From NCBI RefSeq assembly GCF_003285015.1, contig NZ_QMFB01000005.1, positions 186,001 to 250,000 of the forward strand: a stretch of DNA of 64,000 nt, in the 5' to 3' direction. The translations under genes were made by a program, and so were the position numbers. Within the stretch, counting starts at the first letter, position 1, and each line of letters starts with the position of its first letter. Below the pieces are notes generated by a model. That model saw nothing but the letters and a program-made list of their open reading frames with translations, did no database searches and was not told the DNA's origin. Origin of the DNA: Paenibacillus contaminans (GTDB taxonomy: Bacteria; Bacillota; Bacilli; Paenibacillales; NBRC-103111). Below are positions 33,900-42,962 of the stretch, piece after piece.

Positions 33900-35288
33900 C
33901 TAAACGAGCGGCCACGTTCTCTGCAGCTTGAACTTCATTCTTTCCGCAAGGTTCATCGCATGCTCGTTGAATACCGGAGCCATTTCCTCGAGGCTGACTC
34001 TCGTGCATTTGCCGTCCTTGACAATGAATTCGCCGTCCACCAGCACGCTGTTGACGGTTTTCCCTTGCGTCGCATAAACGAGGCTGTTCAAGCGGTCATA
34101 CGCCGGCAGCGCCTCGGGTCTTAACGTCGTATGAACGACGATGTCCGCCGCTTTGCCGACTTCCAGGCTGCCGCATTCCGACTCCACGCCGAGCGCTTTG
34201 GCGCCGTTGATCGTTCCCATGACGAAAACGTCTTCGCGCGTAAAAATCGGCGCTTCTTTTTTCGTTTCGCGGTGACCGACAGCAGCCAAGTACATTTGCA
34301 TGAACATATCGAGTCCGTCGCTCCAGTTTCCGGCATCGGTGCCGAGCGCAATGTCGACCCCCATATCCATCATCTCTGGGAAATATCCCGATAAGGCGCC
34401 CAAACCGTATTTTGCGGACGCACCCGGACAGTGGATAATGTACGGTCTCTTCCGGGCGAGAATCGGCAGCTCGTCTTCCTGCGTTTGAATGGCGTGGACA
34501 AGCGTCGTGCCTTCATCAAGGACGCCAAGGCTGTCATAATATTTGATCGGCGTCATCCCGTACTCTTTCACAAAATATTTGACTTCATCCTCGTACACGC
34601 TCAGATGAACTTGCATTTGGACGCCGTATTTTTTGGCCAGCTCTTTGGAGCCTACGATCAAATCGCCGGAGCAATGCTCCATCCCCGCCAAGCCGATATG
34701 GGCGCCTACCGGTCTTTTGCGCGTGCGCGGATAATCCTTTAACTGCTGCTCCAGAATGTCCAGGCACTTGTTGGTGGAATACTGCATGATCGCCAGCTCG
34801 GGGATATAATTATCGCCGATACCGGCGCCGGTAAAGCCCTTGACGCCTACGATATTCCCCCCTGTGAACATTCCTTCAAGATGCCTCGAGCTTCCCGTAT
34901 CTCCGAAAAAGGTCGTGCCGTTTAATGCCATCTCCATCGTGGCAAGCAGCATCCCGAGATGCTCGTCGTAGCTCGAAATGTTGCGGACAAGCGGATCCTC
35001 GTAGTCCTCCCAAACCTCGCGCACGCTGAACGTATCGGCGACCCAGCATCTAACCAAATGCCAAACCGCGTGCTCATGCGCATCGATCAGCCCCGGATGC
35101 ACAACGCCGCCGTTGCAATCGTATTGCTCGCCCTCGTAATCGCGCAGCACTTCCGCGTTTTTGCCGATCGCGGCGATTCGTCCGTCCACGATGGCGATCG
35201 CGCCGTTCTCGATCATCCGTCTGCTCGGGTCAACCGTTAAAATATATCCGTTTGTCAGGATCAAATCCGCTTTTGCCTTTTCGCTCAT
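33900..35288 (-). CDS. amidohydrolase, ATZ/TRZ-SsnA-type metal-dependent hydrolase
   Basis: 462 residues. Starts with the TNGYILTVD strand of the composite domain typical of cyclic amidohydrolases and aminohydrolases; metal site motif HPGLIDAHEHAVWH; further ligands in VGAHIGLAG and MQVHLSVYEDE, HAIQT, and LGTDAGNWSDGLDMFMQMYLA; family tail EVGKAADIVVH. The family deaminates or deamidates heterocycles (chlorohydrolase, guanine/cytosine deaminase, SsnA). The exact substrate is not deducible. ATG at 35288 with GAGGTG upstream. Two palindromes of the LacI type lie 30 and 190 bp before it, matching one before the LacI gene, so it is probably controlled by that regulator. Confidence 0.87.
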   Translation of the reverse strand: MSEKAKADLILTNGYILTVDPSRRMIENGAIAIVDGRIAAIGKNAEVLRDYEGEQYDCNGGVVHPGLIDAHEHAVWHLVRCWVADTFSVREVWEDYEDPLVRNISSYDEHLGMLLATMEMALNGTTFFGDTGSSRHLEGMFTGGNIVGVKGFTGAGIGDNYIPELAIMQYSTNKCLDILEQQLKDYPRTRKRPVGAHIGLAGMEHCSGDLIVGSKELAKKYGVQMQVHLSVYEDEVKYFVKEYGMTPIKYYDSLGVLDEGTTLVHAIQTQEDELPILARKRPYIIHCPGASAKYGLGALSGYFPEMMDMGVDIALGTDAGNWSDGLDMFMQMYLAAVGHRETKKEAPIFTREDVFVMGTINGAKALGVESECGSLEVGKAADIVVHTTLRPEALPAYDRLNSLVYATQGKTVNSVLVDGEFIVKDGKCTRVSLEEMAPVFNEHAMNLAERMKFKLQRTWPLV

Positions 35289-35316
35289 CGTCGCAGCACC
35301 TCATCTTGTTATGTTC

Positions 35317-35334
35317 TGTAATAACGTTCTTACA
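35317..35334. promoter_or_regulatory. LacI-type operator upstream of amidohydrolase
   Basis: TGTAATAACGTTCTTACA, an 18-bp near-perfect palindrome centred on CG, 29 bp upstream of the amidohydrolase ATG. Same palindrome family as 36619-36638 and 35478-35495. Confidence 0.72.
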
Positions 35335-35477
35335 AATAACAATTTAAAACCAGACCATATATCCCTTAACTTAACTGTTTTTCCGCCATATGAAGCAGTA
35401 TCACTTCATACATATCGCTTCAAACTGCAATTTATGCCCGATTATGTGAGCACCCGACTTACTATGCATATTTTTTT

Positions 35478-35495
35478 GTAATAACGTTACCGCAC
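35478..35495. promoter_or_regulatory. second LacI-type operator between amidohydrolase and LacI gene
   Basis: TGTAATAACGTTACCGCA: left half and centre perfect, right half changed. It lies 161 bp from the first operator, about 15 helical turns, a distance that would allow looping by a tetramer. Remaining sequence in 35289-35569 shows no gene. Confidence 0.6.
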
Positions 35496-35569
35496 GAATC
35501 AAAAAAATAAACCCTTTCAACCGCTGCACCCTAAACCGACTGTAAAACGGTAGCGTTAGCGGAAAGCGT

Positions 35570-36604
35570 TCAGCTTCCCGCGCCTCCCGATTTCACAAGC
35601 CGGATGCCGCACGATTCCTTGATTTCCAACACCGGCTCCAGCGTAATTTTCTCCACGACTTTCGTTTTCGTATTTTGAATTTTACGCATAATGATTTCTC
35701 CGGCAATGGTGCCTATTTGCTCCGCGGGCTGAATAACCGAAGTAATCTGCGGCTTGATTAGCCCTATGAAATCAATGGCGTCAAAGCAAACGACGGCGAT
35801 GTCCTCCGGAATTTTCAGACCGGCCTCCATAATGGCGTGCATGGCTCCGTAAGCGAGTAAATTATTCGCCGCCAAAATCGCGGTCGGAAGCTCCTCCTGC
35901 TTCAGCATCCCCTGCATGATCCGATAGCCGCTTTCCTGCTTGAACTCCCCTGTTCCGATCCATTTCTTATTCACAGGGATGTTGTTTTCGGCTAACGCTT
36001 TCTGCCAGCCTTTAAGCCGTTCGTCCGAGACGCTTTCGTCAAGCGGCCCGGTAATAATACCCAGCTTGCTGTGTCCTACGCGAATAAGGTGATTCGTCAG
36101 CTCCCGGCTGGCTTTAACGTTGTCTATGACGACATAATCGACATTGTCTTCGACGTCGGGCAAATTATCGATAAACACGACAGGAATACCGGCATGTTTA
36201 TAACGCTCAAGAAAACCCGCCTCGCGTCCTACAATCCCGATGACCAGCCCGGAAATTTGCCTCTGCAGCAAAAAATCGGTGTAGTCGCCTTCGCGTTCCT
36301 TGTCCTCGTCGCTATTGCAAAGCATCAAGCAGTATCCTTGCTGCCTGGCCACCGCTTCGACTCCTTTAATAACCATGGAGAAAAAATAATTTGAAATACC
36401 GGGCACAATGAGTCCGATCGCCTTCGTCGACTTGCTCTTGAGGCTTCTTGCCACCTCGTTGGGCCGGTATTGGAATTTATCCAGCGCTTCCAGCACCCTT
36501 CTTCGGGTGTCCTCGTCCACACGATCCCTGTTATTGATTACTCTCGACACCGTGGATACCGAAATGTTCAAATAGCTGGCGATATCTTTCAGTCTAACCG
36601 TCAT
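35570..36604 (-). CDS. LacI-family transcriptional regulator
   Basis: 344 residues. N-terminal HTH (VRLKDIASYLNISVSTVSRVINNRDRVDEDTRRRVLEAL) and hinge helix RPNEVARSLKSKSTKAIGLIVP, then a periplasmic-binding-protein-like ligand domain. It should repress the neighbouring amidohydrolase and itself: a perfect palindrome (36619-36638) lies in its leader and two related ones lie before the amidohydrolase. The inducer is unknown. Confidence 0.93.
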   Translation of the reverse strand: MTVRLKDIASYLNISVSTVSRVINNRDRVDEDTRRRVLEALDKFQYRPNEVARSLKSKSTKAIGLIVPGISNYFFSMVIKGVEAVARQQGYCLMLCNSDEDKEREGDYTDFLLQRQISGLVIGIVGREAGFLERYKHAGIPVVFIDNLPDVEDNVDYVVIDNVKASRELTNHLIRVGHSKLGIITGPLDESVSDERLKGWQKALAENNIPVNKKWIGTGEFKQESGYRIMQGMLKQEELPTAILAANNLLAYGAMHAIMEAGLKIPEDIAVVCFDAIDFIGLIKPQITSVIQPAEQIGTIAGEIIMRKIQNTKTKVVEKITLEPVLEIKESCGIRLVKSGGAGS

Positions 36605-36618
36605 GGAAGCTACCTCTT

Positions 36619-36638
36619 TTGTAAAAACGTTATTACAA
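36619..36638. promoter_or_regulatory. LacI-type operator in leader of the LacI gene
   Basis: TTGTAAAAACGTTATTACAA, a 20-bp palindrome with one mismatched pair and the central ACGT typical of LacI-family sites, 15 bp before the regulator's ATG. This indicates autoregulation. Confidence 0.75.
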
Positions 36639-36738
36639 ATAATTTAATTGACTCTTCCTATCGTGTCAACGTATCGGCATGTCAAGAAAACCCGGTAAAA
36701 TCGCCGTGCTTGCATAGGATCGCTGGATTGCACCGGAC

Positions 36739-37491
36739 TTAAATTTTATATCCGCCGTCTACCGTAAACAGGGATGCCGTAATGTAGGAGGACGCATCCG
36801 ACAACAGGAAAGCCGCCATTTCATTGATCTCGACGGGTGTCCCGCTGCGGCCGAGCAACGTGCTGTCGCGAATATCCTGTTTTACTGACTCCGGCAATGA
36901 GTTCCAGCCTTCTTCCGATTTGAAATCTCCCGGAACGATCGAATTCGCGCGAATGCCCTGCTTGGCATACGACGCCGCTATAATGCGTGTAAAATGGTTG
37001 ATGCCCGCCTTCGCGGTTCCATAGGCCAAACTGCTTGCTTGCGGACGAAACGCTAGGACCGAAGATACGTTCACGATCGAGCCGCCGCCGGAGCGAATCA
37101 TGACCGGCAATGCATACTTGTTCACGAGGAAGGTGCTTGTCAACGTCCCTTTAAGCGTAAAATCCCATTCCTCCAAAGTGAGCTCAAGCGCCGGTTTCTC
37201 TACGGAGCCGTACACCGTATGGTAAGTGCCGTCAAGTCTGCCGAAATGCTTATCCGTCTCCGCAATAACGCGCTGCACTTCGCTTTCCTCGAAAATATCC
37301 GCCTGCACATAAATCAGCCTGTCTTCGCCGTATTGCTCCTTCAGCCCCGTCAAGTTTGGGAACTTCTCCGACTCCCAACGGTCGGTAGCCGCGACGTACG
37401 CGCCTTTTTCCAAAAACAAACTTACCGCCGACTGCCCCGCTTGACCGAAAGCGCCTGTAACCAAAATCACCTTATTTTCCAACTGTCTCAT
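36739..37491 (-). CDS. SDR-family oxidoreductase
   Basis: 250 residues, classical short-chain dehydrogenase length. Cofactor motif VTGAFGQAGQSA (TGxxxGxxG pattern), then AATDRWE after beta-2, NVSSVLAFRPQASSLAYGTAKAGINHF with catalytic Ser, Tyr and Lys (YxxxK), and a typical C-terminus (LLSDASSYITASLFTVDGGY). Uses NAD(P)H; substrate unknown. It lies 44 bp downstream of the uncharacterised 372-residue gene and probably shares its transcript. No LacI-type palindrome is seen before this pair. Confidence 0.92.
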   Translation of the reverse strand: MRQLENKVILVTGAFGQAGQSAVSLFLEKGAYVAATDRWESEKFPNLTGLKEQYGEDRLIYVQADIFEESEVQRVIAETDKHFGRLDGTYHTVYGSVEKPALELTLEEWDFTLKGTLTSTFLVNKYALPVMIRSGGGSIVNVSSVLAFRPQASSLAYGTAKAGINHFTRIIAASYAKQGIRANSIVPGDFKSEEGWNSLPESVKQDIRDSTLLGRSGTPVEINEMAAFLLSDASSYITASLFTVDGGYKI

Positions 37492-37535
37492 CTACGATCA
37501 CCCCGAAGTTTATCTTATACAAGCTTTAGATTTCA

Positions 37536-38654
37536 TCAATAACGGACTTGCAGGTAAGGGGTTTCAATTTCTTTCTTGTGATAGAGCGACCTCATGATCG
37601 CATCCGTTGCTCCTGTCGTTAAGAGGGAACGTTCGACCGGGTACGGCGGACGGGAGGTGTGAATAAACTTCTCGATTTCCAAAACGAGCCTGCCGAAATG
37701 AAAATAAGGCTTTTTATCTTGCAGAAAGAACTCGGTACAGAACGGCTCCGACTCCTCGTCCATCTGGAAAGCGGAAGCGAAATCCCATACCTCATTGTCG
37801 GCAAACAAAATGCCGGATAATAATCCGTCTACGTAATTGACTTCGAAAAACATCGGATTCGTCATGCTATAAGGAAACTTATCCAAATCCGTCAAATTGA
37901 TAAAACCGCCCAATTTCCGGTACAACGCATTCCATTCGGGACTTAACAGCTTTTCGATCGCAGCCTCGCCTTCGAACGTTTGGACCGATTTAATGCCGGA
38001 TTCTCCGTATGCCCGATTTTCGGCAATCGACTGCATCATCTCAAGCGTATGGTACGTATACCGTTCCGGTGATTCGTTGACGCCATCATAGGAAAAACCG
38101 AACATTTTGTACAACGGCGCACCCTTAGGAGGCGGAGCCGATGCCGGGTATTGCGGGGCGAAAGGAACGACCGAGCTGGACATAAACGGAATTTGATGCT
38201 CCTTGATTTTCCGGTACATCCACTCGATGTCCTCCCTGACAACCGCGTAGCCTTTGTCGGAGTACACCGGCACGACCCTTCCGGCTTCCAGCATCACATT
38301 CAAACAACCCTCGAACAATCTGCGGCGCGGGTACAGGATTTGCCGAAGCTCATTTTCCGGATATTCCCCGTGTTCGCCGATAATAAGAATTCCATCCAAA
38401 TCGAAAGTGTCGCCGCCGCATTTCAGCGCTTCTTCTATCGATCCGTAGATCGGAAAGCCATGCTTCTCAGAGAGCTTTCTGCTGATGTCGGTTTCCGGAA
38501 ATTGGTCCACATACATCGAAGCGATTTCGAGAGTCGAAGTATATCGTACGCCGTCAACGCTGAACCCTTCGAGCATTTTCGTAATCACGACGTCGGCATG
38601 GCTGATGTCCCAATACTCCGTAATGATCGCTGCGACTCGCTTTTTCTTTTTCAT
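37536..38654 (-). CDS. uncharacterised cytoplasmic protein with Rossmann-like N-terminus
   Basis: 372 residues, not assigned. Basic start (MKKKKRVAAIITEYWDISHADVVITKMLEGF) followed by a beta-alpha pattern like the nucleotide-binding half of Gfo/Idh/MocA oxidoreductases (KLSEKHGFPIYGSIEEAL, DLDGILIIGEHGEYPENELRQILYPRRRLFEGCLNVM, RVVPVYSDKGYAV). The classic GxGxxG motif is not visible. No signal peptide or membrane segment. A related group of proteins is often found next to oxidoreductases in carbohydrate loci (recollection, not checked). Here it precedes an SDR gene, so both may act on one metabolite. Confidence 0.8.
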   Translation of the reverse strand: MKKKKRVAAIITEYWDISHADVVITKMLEGFSVDGVRYTSTLEIASMYVDQFPETDISRKLSEKHGFPIYGSIEEALKCGGDTFDLDGILIIGEHGEYPENELRQILYPRRRLFEGCLNVMLEAGRVVPVYSDKGYAVVREDIEWMYRKIKEHQIPFMSSSVVPFAPQYPASAPPPKGAPLYKMFGFSYDGVNESPERYTYHTLEMMQSIAENRAYGESGIKSVQTFEGEAAIEKLLSPEWNALYRKLGGFINLTDLDKFPYSMTNPMFFEVNYVDGLLSGILFADNEVWDFASAFQMDEESEPFCTEFFLQDKKPYFHFGRLVLEIEKFIHTSRPPYPVERSLLTTGATDAIMRSLYHKKEIETPYLQVRY

Positions 38655-38811
38655 TGATAGCCTCCCTTACAAGCAGATTCATCCTACTGATTCCACATCG
38701 CAATGTGTTAAGCAAATCATAAATCACGGGATATTCGGAGTCAATCTACTTTTCATATTATCGAAAGAATTTTATATATGTGAAAACACATCCTGTCTCT
38801 ACCTATTTTTT
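38655..38811. other. intergenic region
   Basis: 157 bp with no gene between the uncharacterised gene (minus strand) and the zinc-ribbon gene. A/T-rich with a small ATGTG-AAAA-CACAT hairpin near 38777-38790. It must hold the promoter of the gene starting at 38654. Confidence 0.4.
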
Positions 38812-39021
38812 CTACGTCCGTGCTCCCAGCCTGTCTTCGATCCGAAACTCATAGCCGTGTATTCCCTTGTAATATTCCGGATACATTCCGCTGCCGCAAG
38901 CCTCGCATACAAACTGCAGCGGCACCTCCCGATCGCCGGCATCCATGTCGTCGAAGTCTCTCACTACGCTCAGCGGGATTCTCTCATTCTCGCGGCAGCC
39001 GACACAAACAAAGTTGACCAT
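38812..39021 (-). CDS. small zinc-ribbon protein
   Basis: 69 residues from the ATG at 39021. Two CxxC pairs (FVCVGC and FVCEAC) 27 residues apart make a rubredoxin-like zinc ribbon; the C-terminal half (GSGMYPEYYKGIHGYEF) is rich in aromatic residues. The ATG has only a weak ribosome binding site. The same frame stays open upstream to about 39120, encoding a Lys/Arg-rich stretch (KIRKPLKKITNQSERKQRPDPE), and the only good Shine-Dalgarno (AGGAGG, 39108-39113) would serve a start near an ATA at 39093. So the true protein may be 93 residues with a rare start, or the basic part is made via a frameshift from the ATG at 39091+. A truncated relative is at 55445-55549. Function unknown. Confidence 0.65.
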   Translation of the reverse strand: MVNFVCVGCRENERIPLSVVRDFDDMDAGDREVPLQFVCEACGSGMYPEYYKGIHGYEFRIEDRLGART

Positions 39022-39306
39022 TTCCGGGTCCGGCCGCTGCTTGCGTTCGCTTTGATTTGTAATCTTTTTGAGCGGTTTTCTTATTTTCCATATCGGTGAG
39101 ATCGCACATCCTCCTTTCCGATTGCAGTCTTGCTCCCCTAATTATCGAGTGACGCCAAACGTTCCTTCCCTGCCTTTCGCTCACCTCCAATTCGGGTCCT
39201 ACCGCCATTTTAATGAATAGGCAAGACGGTGAACATAAACAAATATATGATTTTATGAACATATCGTACATTTTTTGCTTTCGCGACATAAACATAGGCG
39301 CATTGC

Positions 39307-39333
39307 AAAAGCCGGCCATCCCGGCCGGCTTTT
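39307..39333. terminator. bidirectional intrinsic terminator
   Basis: AAAAGCCGGCC (39307-39317) and GGCCGGCTTTT (39323-39333) form an 11-bp GC-rich stem with A/T tails on both sides. It ends the SGNH hydrolase gene. Confidence 0.85.
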
Positions 39334-39376
39334 AATGGGCTACTAGTTTATTGCGGAAGGAGGATGATGATCCGTC

Positions 39377-40411
39377 TTATATACGCTCCGCTTGATTTTT
39401 CAATCCGTAATAGATAATATCCGCAATCTGTAAATAACCCGCTTCTGCCGGATGCACACCGTTGCTCTGCCTGATTACGGTGCTGGAGTTTCGGGAATTG
39501 ACCGCTTCCTCGGCAGTTTCCATATTGTGAACCGTATCCAGATTTACATACGCAGGGATGAGCGTTATCCCTTCTCCGGCACGTTGAGAGAATCGTTTAA
39601 GGATGGCCGCATTCCACAAAAGCAAATTGCGCTTAAATCTCTTCCTTGTTTGCCCCGCCCCGTAATTGTACCCAAAGCTATCCTGAAACCGCGATGGAGG
39701 AATCGGCATAATCAAATGGATATGAATACCGGAATCGAAACGGCGAATATCCTCAAACATGGCTTCAAGCATGGCAAAATGCCGATCGATGATACTCTCG
39801 GCCTCATGATCGGCCGTAGGATGAAAGATATCATTAATGCCCAGGAAAACGCCTACGTCCGTGACACGATCGATGTTATGGGTATTGATATAATGCTTGA
39901 ATGAAAAAGCCCCGTCCGTCACGAAAGGACTTTCCTGATCGATAAAAAACTTGCTGACCGTCCATCCGCCACGCCCTTCGTGTACATTCGGATAGGAGCC
40001 CCGCGAACCGGCTAGCGAATACGGCATGTCATCCCGAGCAAACAGCTGCAGCAGCTCCTGCGTATAGCGGCCCGCTCCGGTAATGCTGTCGCCGATAAAC
40101 AAAATCCGCTTGGCATGTCCGGATTGCTGCTTGTCACGGACGTGAATTACCGTGTCCGCCGCACTCAAACGATCGCCGTGATCGTCGTAAACCTCTATTC
40201 GCAGCTTGTAATCTCCCGGCTTATCCGGTACGGCTGTCCAACGTTCATTCAAATGTCTTCCAATCTCGGATACGGCTGCAAAATCGTAACGATCGGCATT
40301 GCCCGTTATCAGGTTATCGAAGTAGATATTGATCTCGCTGCCTGTTTCCGCAGGAATCCGTGGGGGCAGCACAAGCTCGTATGCTTTCAAGCCATTCACT
40401 CCATCTCGCAA
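39377..40411 (-). CDS. SGNH/GDSL hydrolase with N-terminal beta domain
   Basis: Up to 344 residues; starts at TTG 40411 or GTG 40399, neither with a convincing ribosome binding site. An N-terminal beta-sandwich (about 1-95, KPGDYKLRIEVYDDHGDRLSAADTVIHVRD) precedes an SGNH domain with block I ILFIGDSITG (catalytic Ser), block II near SRGSYPNVHEGRGGW, block III LGINDIF (Asn) and block V NGVHPAEAGY (Asp-like/His). Likely a carbohydrate or ester esterase; no signal peptide is seen, so it appears to be cytoplasmic. Downstream of a Tat-exported beta-helix protein on the same strand. Confidence 0.82.
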   Translation of the reverse strand: MRDGVNGLKAYELVLPPRIPAETGSEINIYFDNLITGNADRYDFAAVSEIGRHLNERWTAVPDKPGDYKLRIEVYDDHGDRLSAADTVIHVRDKQQSGHAKRILFIGDSITGAGRYTQELLQLFARDDMPYSLAGSRGSYPNVHEGRGGWTVSKFFIDQESPFVTDGAFSFKHYINTHNIDRVTDVGVFLGINDIFHPTADHEAESIIDRHFAMLEAMFEDIRRFDSGIHIHLIMPIPPSRFQDSFGYNYGAGQTRKRFKRNLLLWNAAILKRFSQRAGEGITLIPAYVNLDTVHNMETAEEAVNSRNSSTVIRQSNGVHPAEAGYLQIADIIYYGLKNQAERI

Positions 40412-40506
40412 TATAGTTGACTACCGTCCAGAGCAACCATTTTCTGTAACTCGATTGCTGAAATCGTATCACTTCCTTCTCTAGTGTACAAGGAAAATCG
40501 TCGATT

Positions 40507-42687
40507 CTATGCCTGGGCAATGGTTGTCACTGTCCCGTCGGAACCGCGCACCTTAAGAGCGCCTCCATGTGCGTATATATACACGCCGCCGACCGGATTC
40601 GTCGAAGGTTCGGCAGCGACATTGGCGACGAATACGCCATTCGTTTTATCAACAGTCAGATTGGCAGTACCGCCTCCCATATAAAGCCCAAACTGTGCTC
40701 CGGGTGCAGGCGCATAACAAACGACACCCTTCGGCAATTCCGTCCCCGTTCCTGTCCCCTGAATGACCACCTTCCCAGAAGCAAACGCGCCTATGGTCGT
40801 ATTGGCTGCCGGAAAATAACCAAAGGAAGCACTTCCCAAGTTGCTGGCATTTGCACCGGCCTTTGCTCTGAATTGCGAGCTCGTGGAAGAGCCGCTATTT
40901 GTGTTCGTATTTTGTATCAAGCTTGTCGAATTAAACGATATACTTTGCTGAAGCGATCCAGGGTCCGCGGGTCCAAAATTTTGCTGATCGGTGCCAAATT
41001 GACCGGCGGTTGTGCCGTTCCATCTGAGCTTACCGCCCGCTGAAATGCCCATTCTCCATTTAATTGGGTCTGAGTACGGATCTTGAGAGTAGATGGTCAG
41101 CGCATTTAAAGCCGCTCCCGCCGTATTCGAAACAGCCAGTGTACCGAAATCATTGGTTTTCGCTTGATCGATCGCAAATCGTTGACCGACAGTGCGCAGT
41201 TGATTGCAGGAGGCCAGAACGCCGTTATACATGATTTCCTGGGCGTTCGGATAGGAGTAGGTCCCCCCAATGATTTCATTATTGCTTGCCTGATAGTATC
41301 CTGGAGGGCCGTCGAAGAAAAACCTTACAGGAAGCGTGAATCGAACGACACTGCCGGCAGTAGTAAAGGCTTGCGGACTCGTGTCGCTAGGCGAAGTGGA
41401 GAGCTGGAACGAACCGGATGTGGAATTGATCACATAATAAGCTTCTCCATTGGTCAACCCGGCCGGCGCAGTTGCAGATGCGAGCACAACTTTATCCCCA
41501 TTGTTAAATGTCCTGTAGGTAGGTTGAGAGAATGAGTTGGAAGGACTTGGAGTTGCGACAACGCCAAACCAGTTGCCATAATTGCCTGGGGCTTGATCCG
41601 GTACGAGTCCGGCTTCCCAGCGGCAATGATCGAATAAACAGTATTGAGCGCCGTTGGCGTATACATGATATTCGCTCGTGTACCCTTCAAAATCGGTGCC
41701 CCTGAATCTTACATTCGTAATGGTGGAGACGCCTGTGCCGCTAAGGACAACATGCCGCCACCCGGAAGTCCTGACCCCATACACGGTTCCTACTTGCTGT
41801 ACGGAACCGCCGATGAAATCCAGTTCGTTGCAGAACGAATCGTTTATAGGACCGGTTGGTTGAATCAAATAGGCGATTTTGCTATTTAAGATATAACCCC
41901 CATAAATGCGGTTGAAGACATTCCCTCTCCCGATGGAATCGTAATGCTGCCCGGTTTCAAAATAATAGATGCGGCCTGCATAAAGATCGCAGCTCCACAC
42001 ATTCGCGATACGTATCCCTTTGCTTCCTGCCGTCAGCACAGGATTTAACGGCTTTTTTAAATCCGGTAGCGTAATTATAGCGTCGATCAGAACATTGCTG
42101 CTATCCGTACCGCCGATTGTGATTGCAGTCCCGGCGAAGTTATCCGGATACAGGAACACCGCTCCGCGTGCTTCCAGATGACAAAACACGGTGAACGGTT
42201 GATTGACGTTGTAGGTACCTGGCGGGATAATCAACTTGGCTCCAGGCGATTGGTAAACGGGGTTGACTGCCGCATTTTTCAGCGAATTGCAGTAATCCAG
42301 CGCCGCCGCGATGGCTGCCGAATCGTCCGTAACCCCGTCGCCTGTCGCGCCGAAGTCTTTCACGCTGACGGTCTCGCGCAAGCGGTCCCCGACTGTCCGC
42401 ACCGGCTGATCATCGGTATAGTGGAAGTTGACGCAATCGGCATCGATGGTCGTTTCGCAGCCTTCGCCGCCTTCGCCGCCGTAAACCGATTCGGTGACGG
42501 TTGATTCGCCGCCAACCGCTTTGGCGACCGAGCTTGAAAACAGGCTATTGGCCGCAACCGCCACACCCGCTGTTCCGAGCGTGGCGAGCAGCGCTCTCCT
42601 GCTCATTTTCTCATTGCTGGCGGCTTGCGGTTGGTCATTGCGCGGCAATGTTTCTTCATGGCTGGAATTACCGGATGGATGGGTCAT
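40507..42687 (-). CDS. Tat-exported right-handed beta-helix (pectate-lyase-like) protein
   Basis: 726 residues. Twin-arginine signal around residues 28-60 (KMSRRALLATLGTAGVAVA) predicts export in folded form. VKDFGATGDGVTDDSAAIAAALD is the hallmark start of Pectate_lyase_3/GH28-related beta-helices; coils continue to about residue 500, followed by beta-rich tail-fibre-like segments (NNEIIGGTYSYP, LTVDKTNGVFVANV). Similar proteins act as polysaccharide lyases, hydrolases or phage tail spikes; the enzyme class cannot be told. ATG at 42687 with AAGGAGG. A cre-like site lies 80-95 bp upstream, suggesting catabolite repression. Confidence 0.85.
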   Translation of the reverse strand: MTHPSGNSSHEETLPRNDQPQAASNEKMSRRALLATLGTAGVAVAANSLFSSSVAKAVGGESTVTESVYGGEGGEGCETTIDADCVNFHYTDDQPVRTVGDRLRETVSVKDFGATGDGVTDDSAAIAAALDYCNSLKNAAVNPVYQSPGAKLIIPPGTYNVNQPFTVFCHLEARGAVFLYPDNFAGTAITIGGTDSSNVLIDAIITLPDLKKPLNPVLTAGSKGIRIANVWSCDLYAGRIYYFETGQHYDSIGRGNVFNRIYGGYILNSKIAYLIQPTGPINDSFCNELDFIGGSVQQVGTVYGVRTSGWRHVVLSGTGVSTITNVRFRGTDFEGYTSEYHVYANGAQYCLFDHCRWEAGLVPDQAPGNYGNWFGVVATPSPSNSFSQPTYRTFNNGDKVVLASATAPAGLTNGEAYYVINSTSGSFQLSTSPSDTSPQAFTTAGSVVRFTLPVRFFFDGPPGYYQASNNEIIGGTYSYPNAQEIMYNGVLASCNQLRTVGQRFAIDQAKTNDFGTLAVSNTAGAALNALTIYSQDPYSDPIKWRMGISAGGKLRWNGTTAGQFGTDQQNFGPADPGSLQQSISFNSTSLIQNTNTNSGSSTSSQFRAKAGANASNLGSASFGYFPAANTTIGAFASGKVVIQGTGTGTELPKGVVCYAPAPGAQFGLYMGGGTANLTVDKTNGVFVANVAAEPSTNPVGGVYIYAHGGALKVRGSDGTVTTIAQA

Positions 42688-42767
42688 AGAATAAATGCCT
42701 CCTTAATGGAATTGGTTGAGCTTATATGGAAATCGTCGGCGGAATAGCCAAACGGATTTCTCACGAT

Positions 42768-42782
42768 AGTAAGCGCTTGCAT
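42768..42782 (-). promoter_or_regulatory. cre-like site upstream of beta-helix gene
   Basis: Minus strand ATGCAAGCGCTTACT fits TGNAANCGNTTNC, the CcpA catabolite-responsive element. Same TGCAAGCGCTT core as 47235-47250. Confidence 0.5.
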
Positions 42783-42926
42783 ATCTTGTAATTCCTATAG
42801 GGGAGACGCATCCGTGTATGATCCACGCTGCCGATCAGGTCAAAATAGGTTCGACAACGACTTTGGCGTAACCCCGCCATTCGAGTAGACTAATGTTGCA
42901 TGGCAGCAACAGCCGATTTTAAAGCA

Positions 42927-42945
42927 GGGGGCGACTAGCGCCCCC
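42927..42945 (-). terminator. GC-rich stem-loop after SLH-DUF4838 gene
   Basis: GGGGGCG (42927-42933) and CGCCCCC (42939-42945) with a 5-base loop, 18 bp after the stop codon. On the minus strand it is followed by TGCTTTAAAAT, a weak U-tract. Confidence 0.55.
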
Positions 42946-42962
42946 CCCAATCTTTTTAAAGC

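Noticed and set aside
39091-39319. The overlapping frame on the minus strand before the zinc-ribbon gene, starting at ATGs near 39091 and 39109, as a separate gene
   Set aside because: It ends early inside the zinc-ribbon gene, its N-terminal part upstream has no features, and the ATG at 39109 touches the ribosome binding site; considered only as a possible leader or frameshift source.
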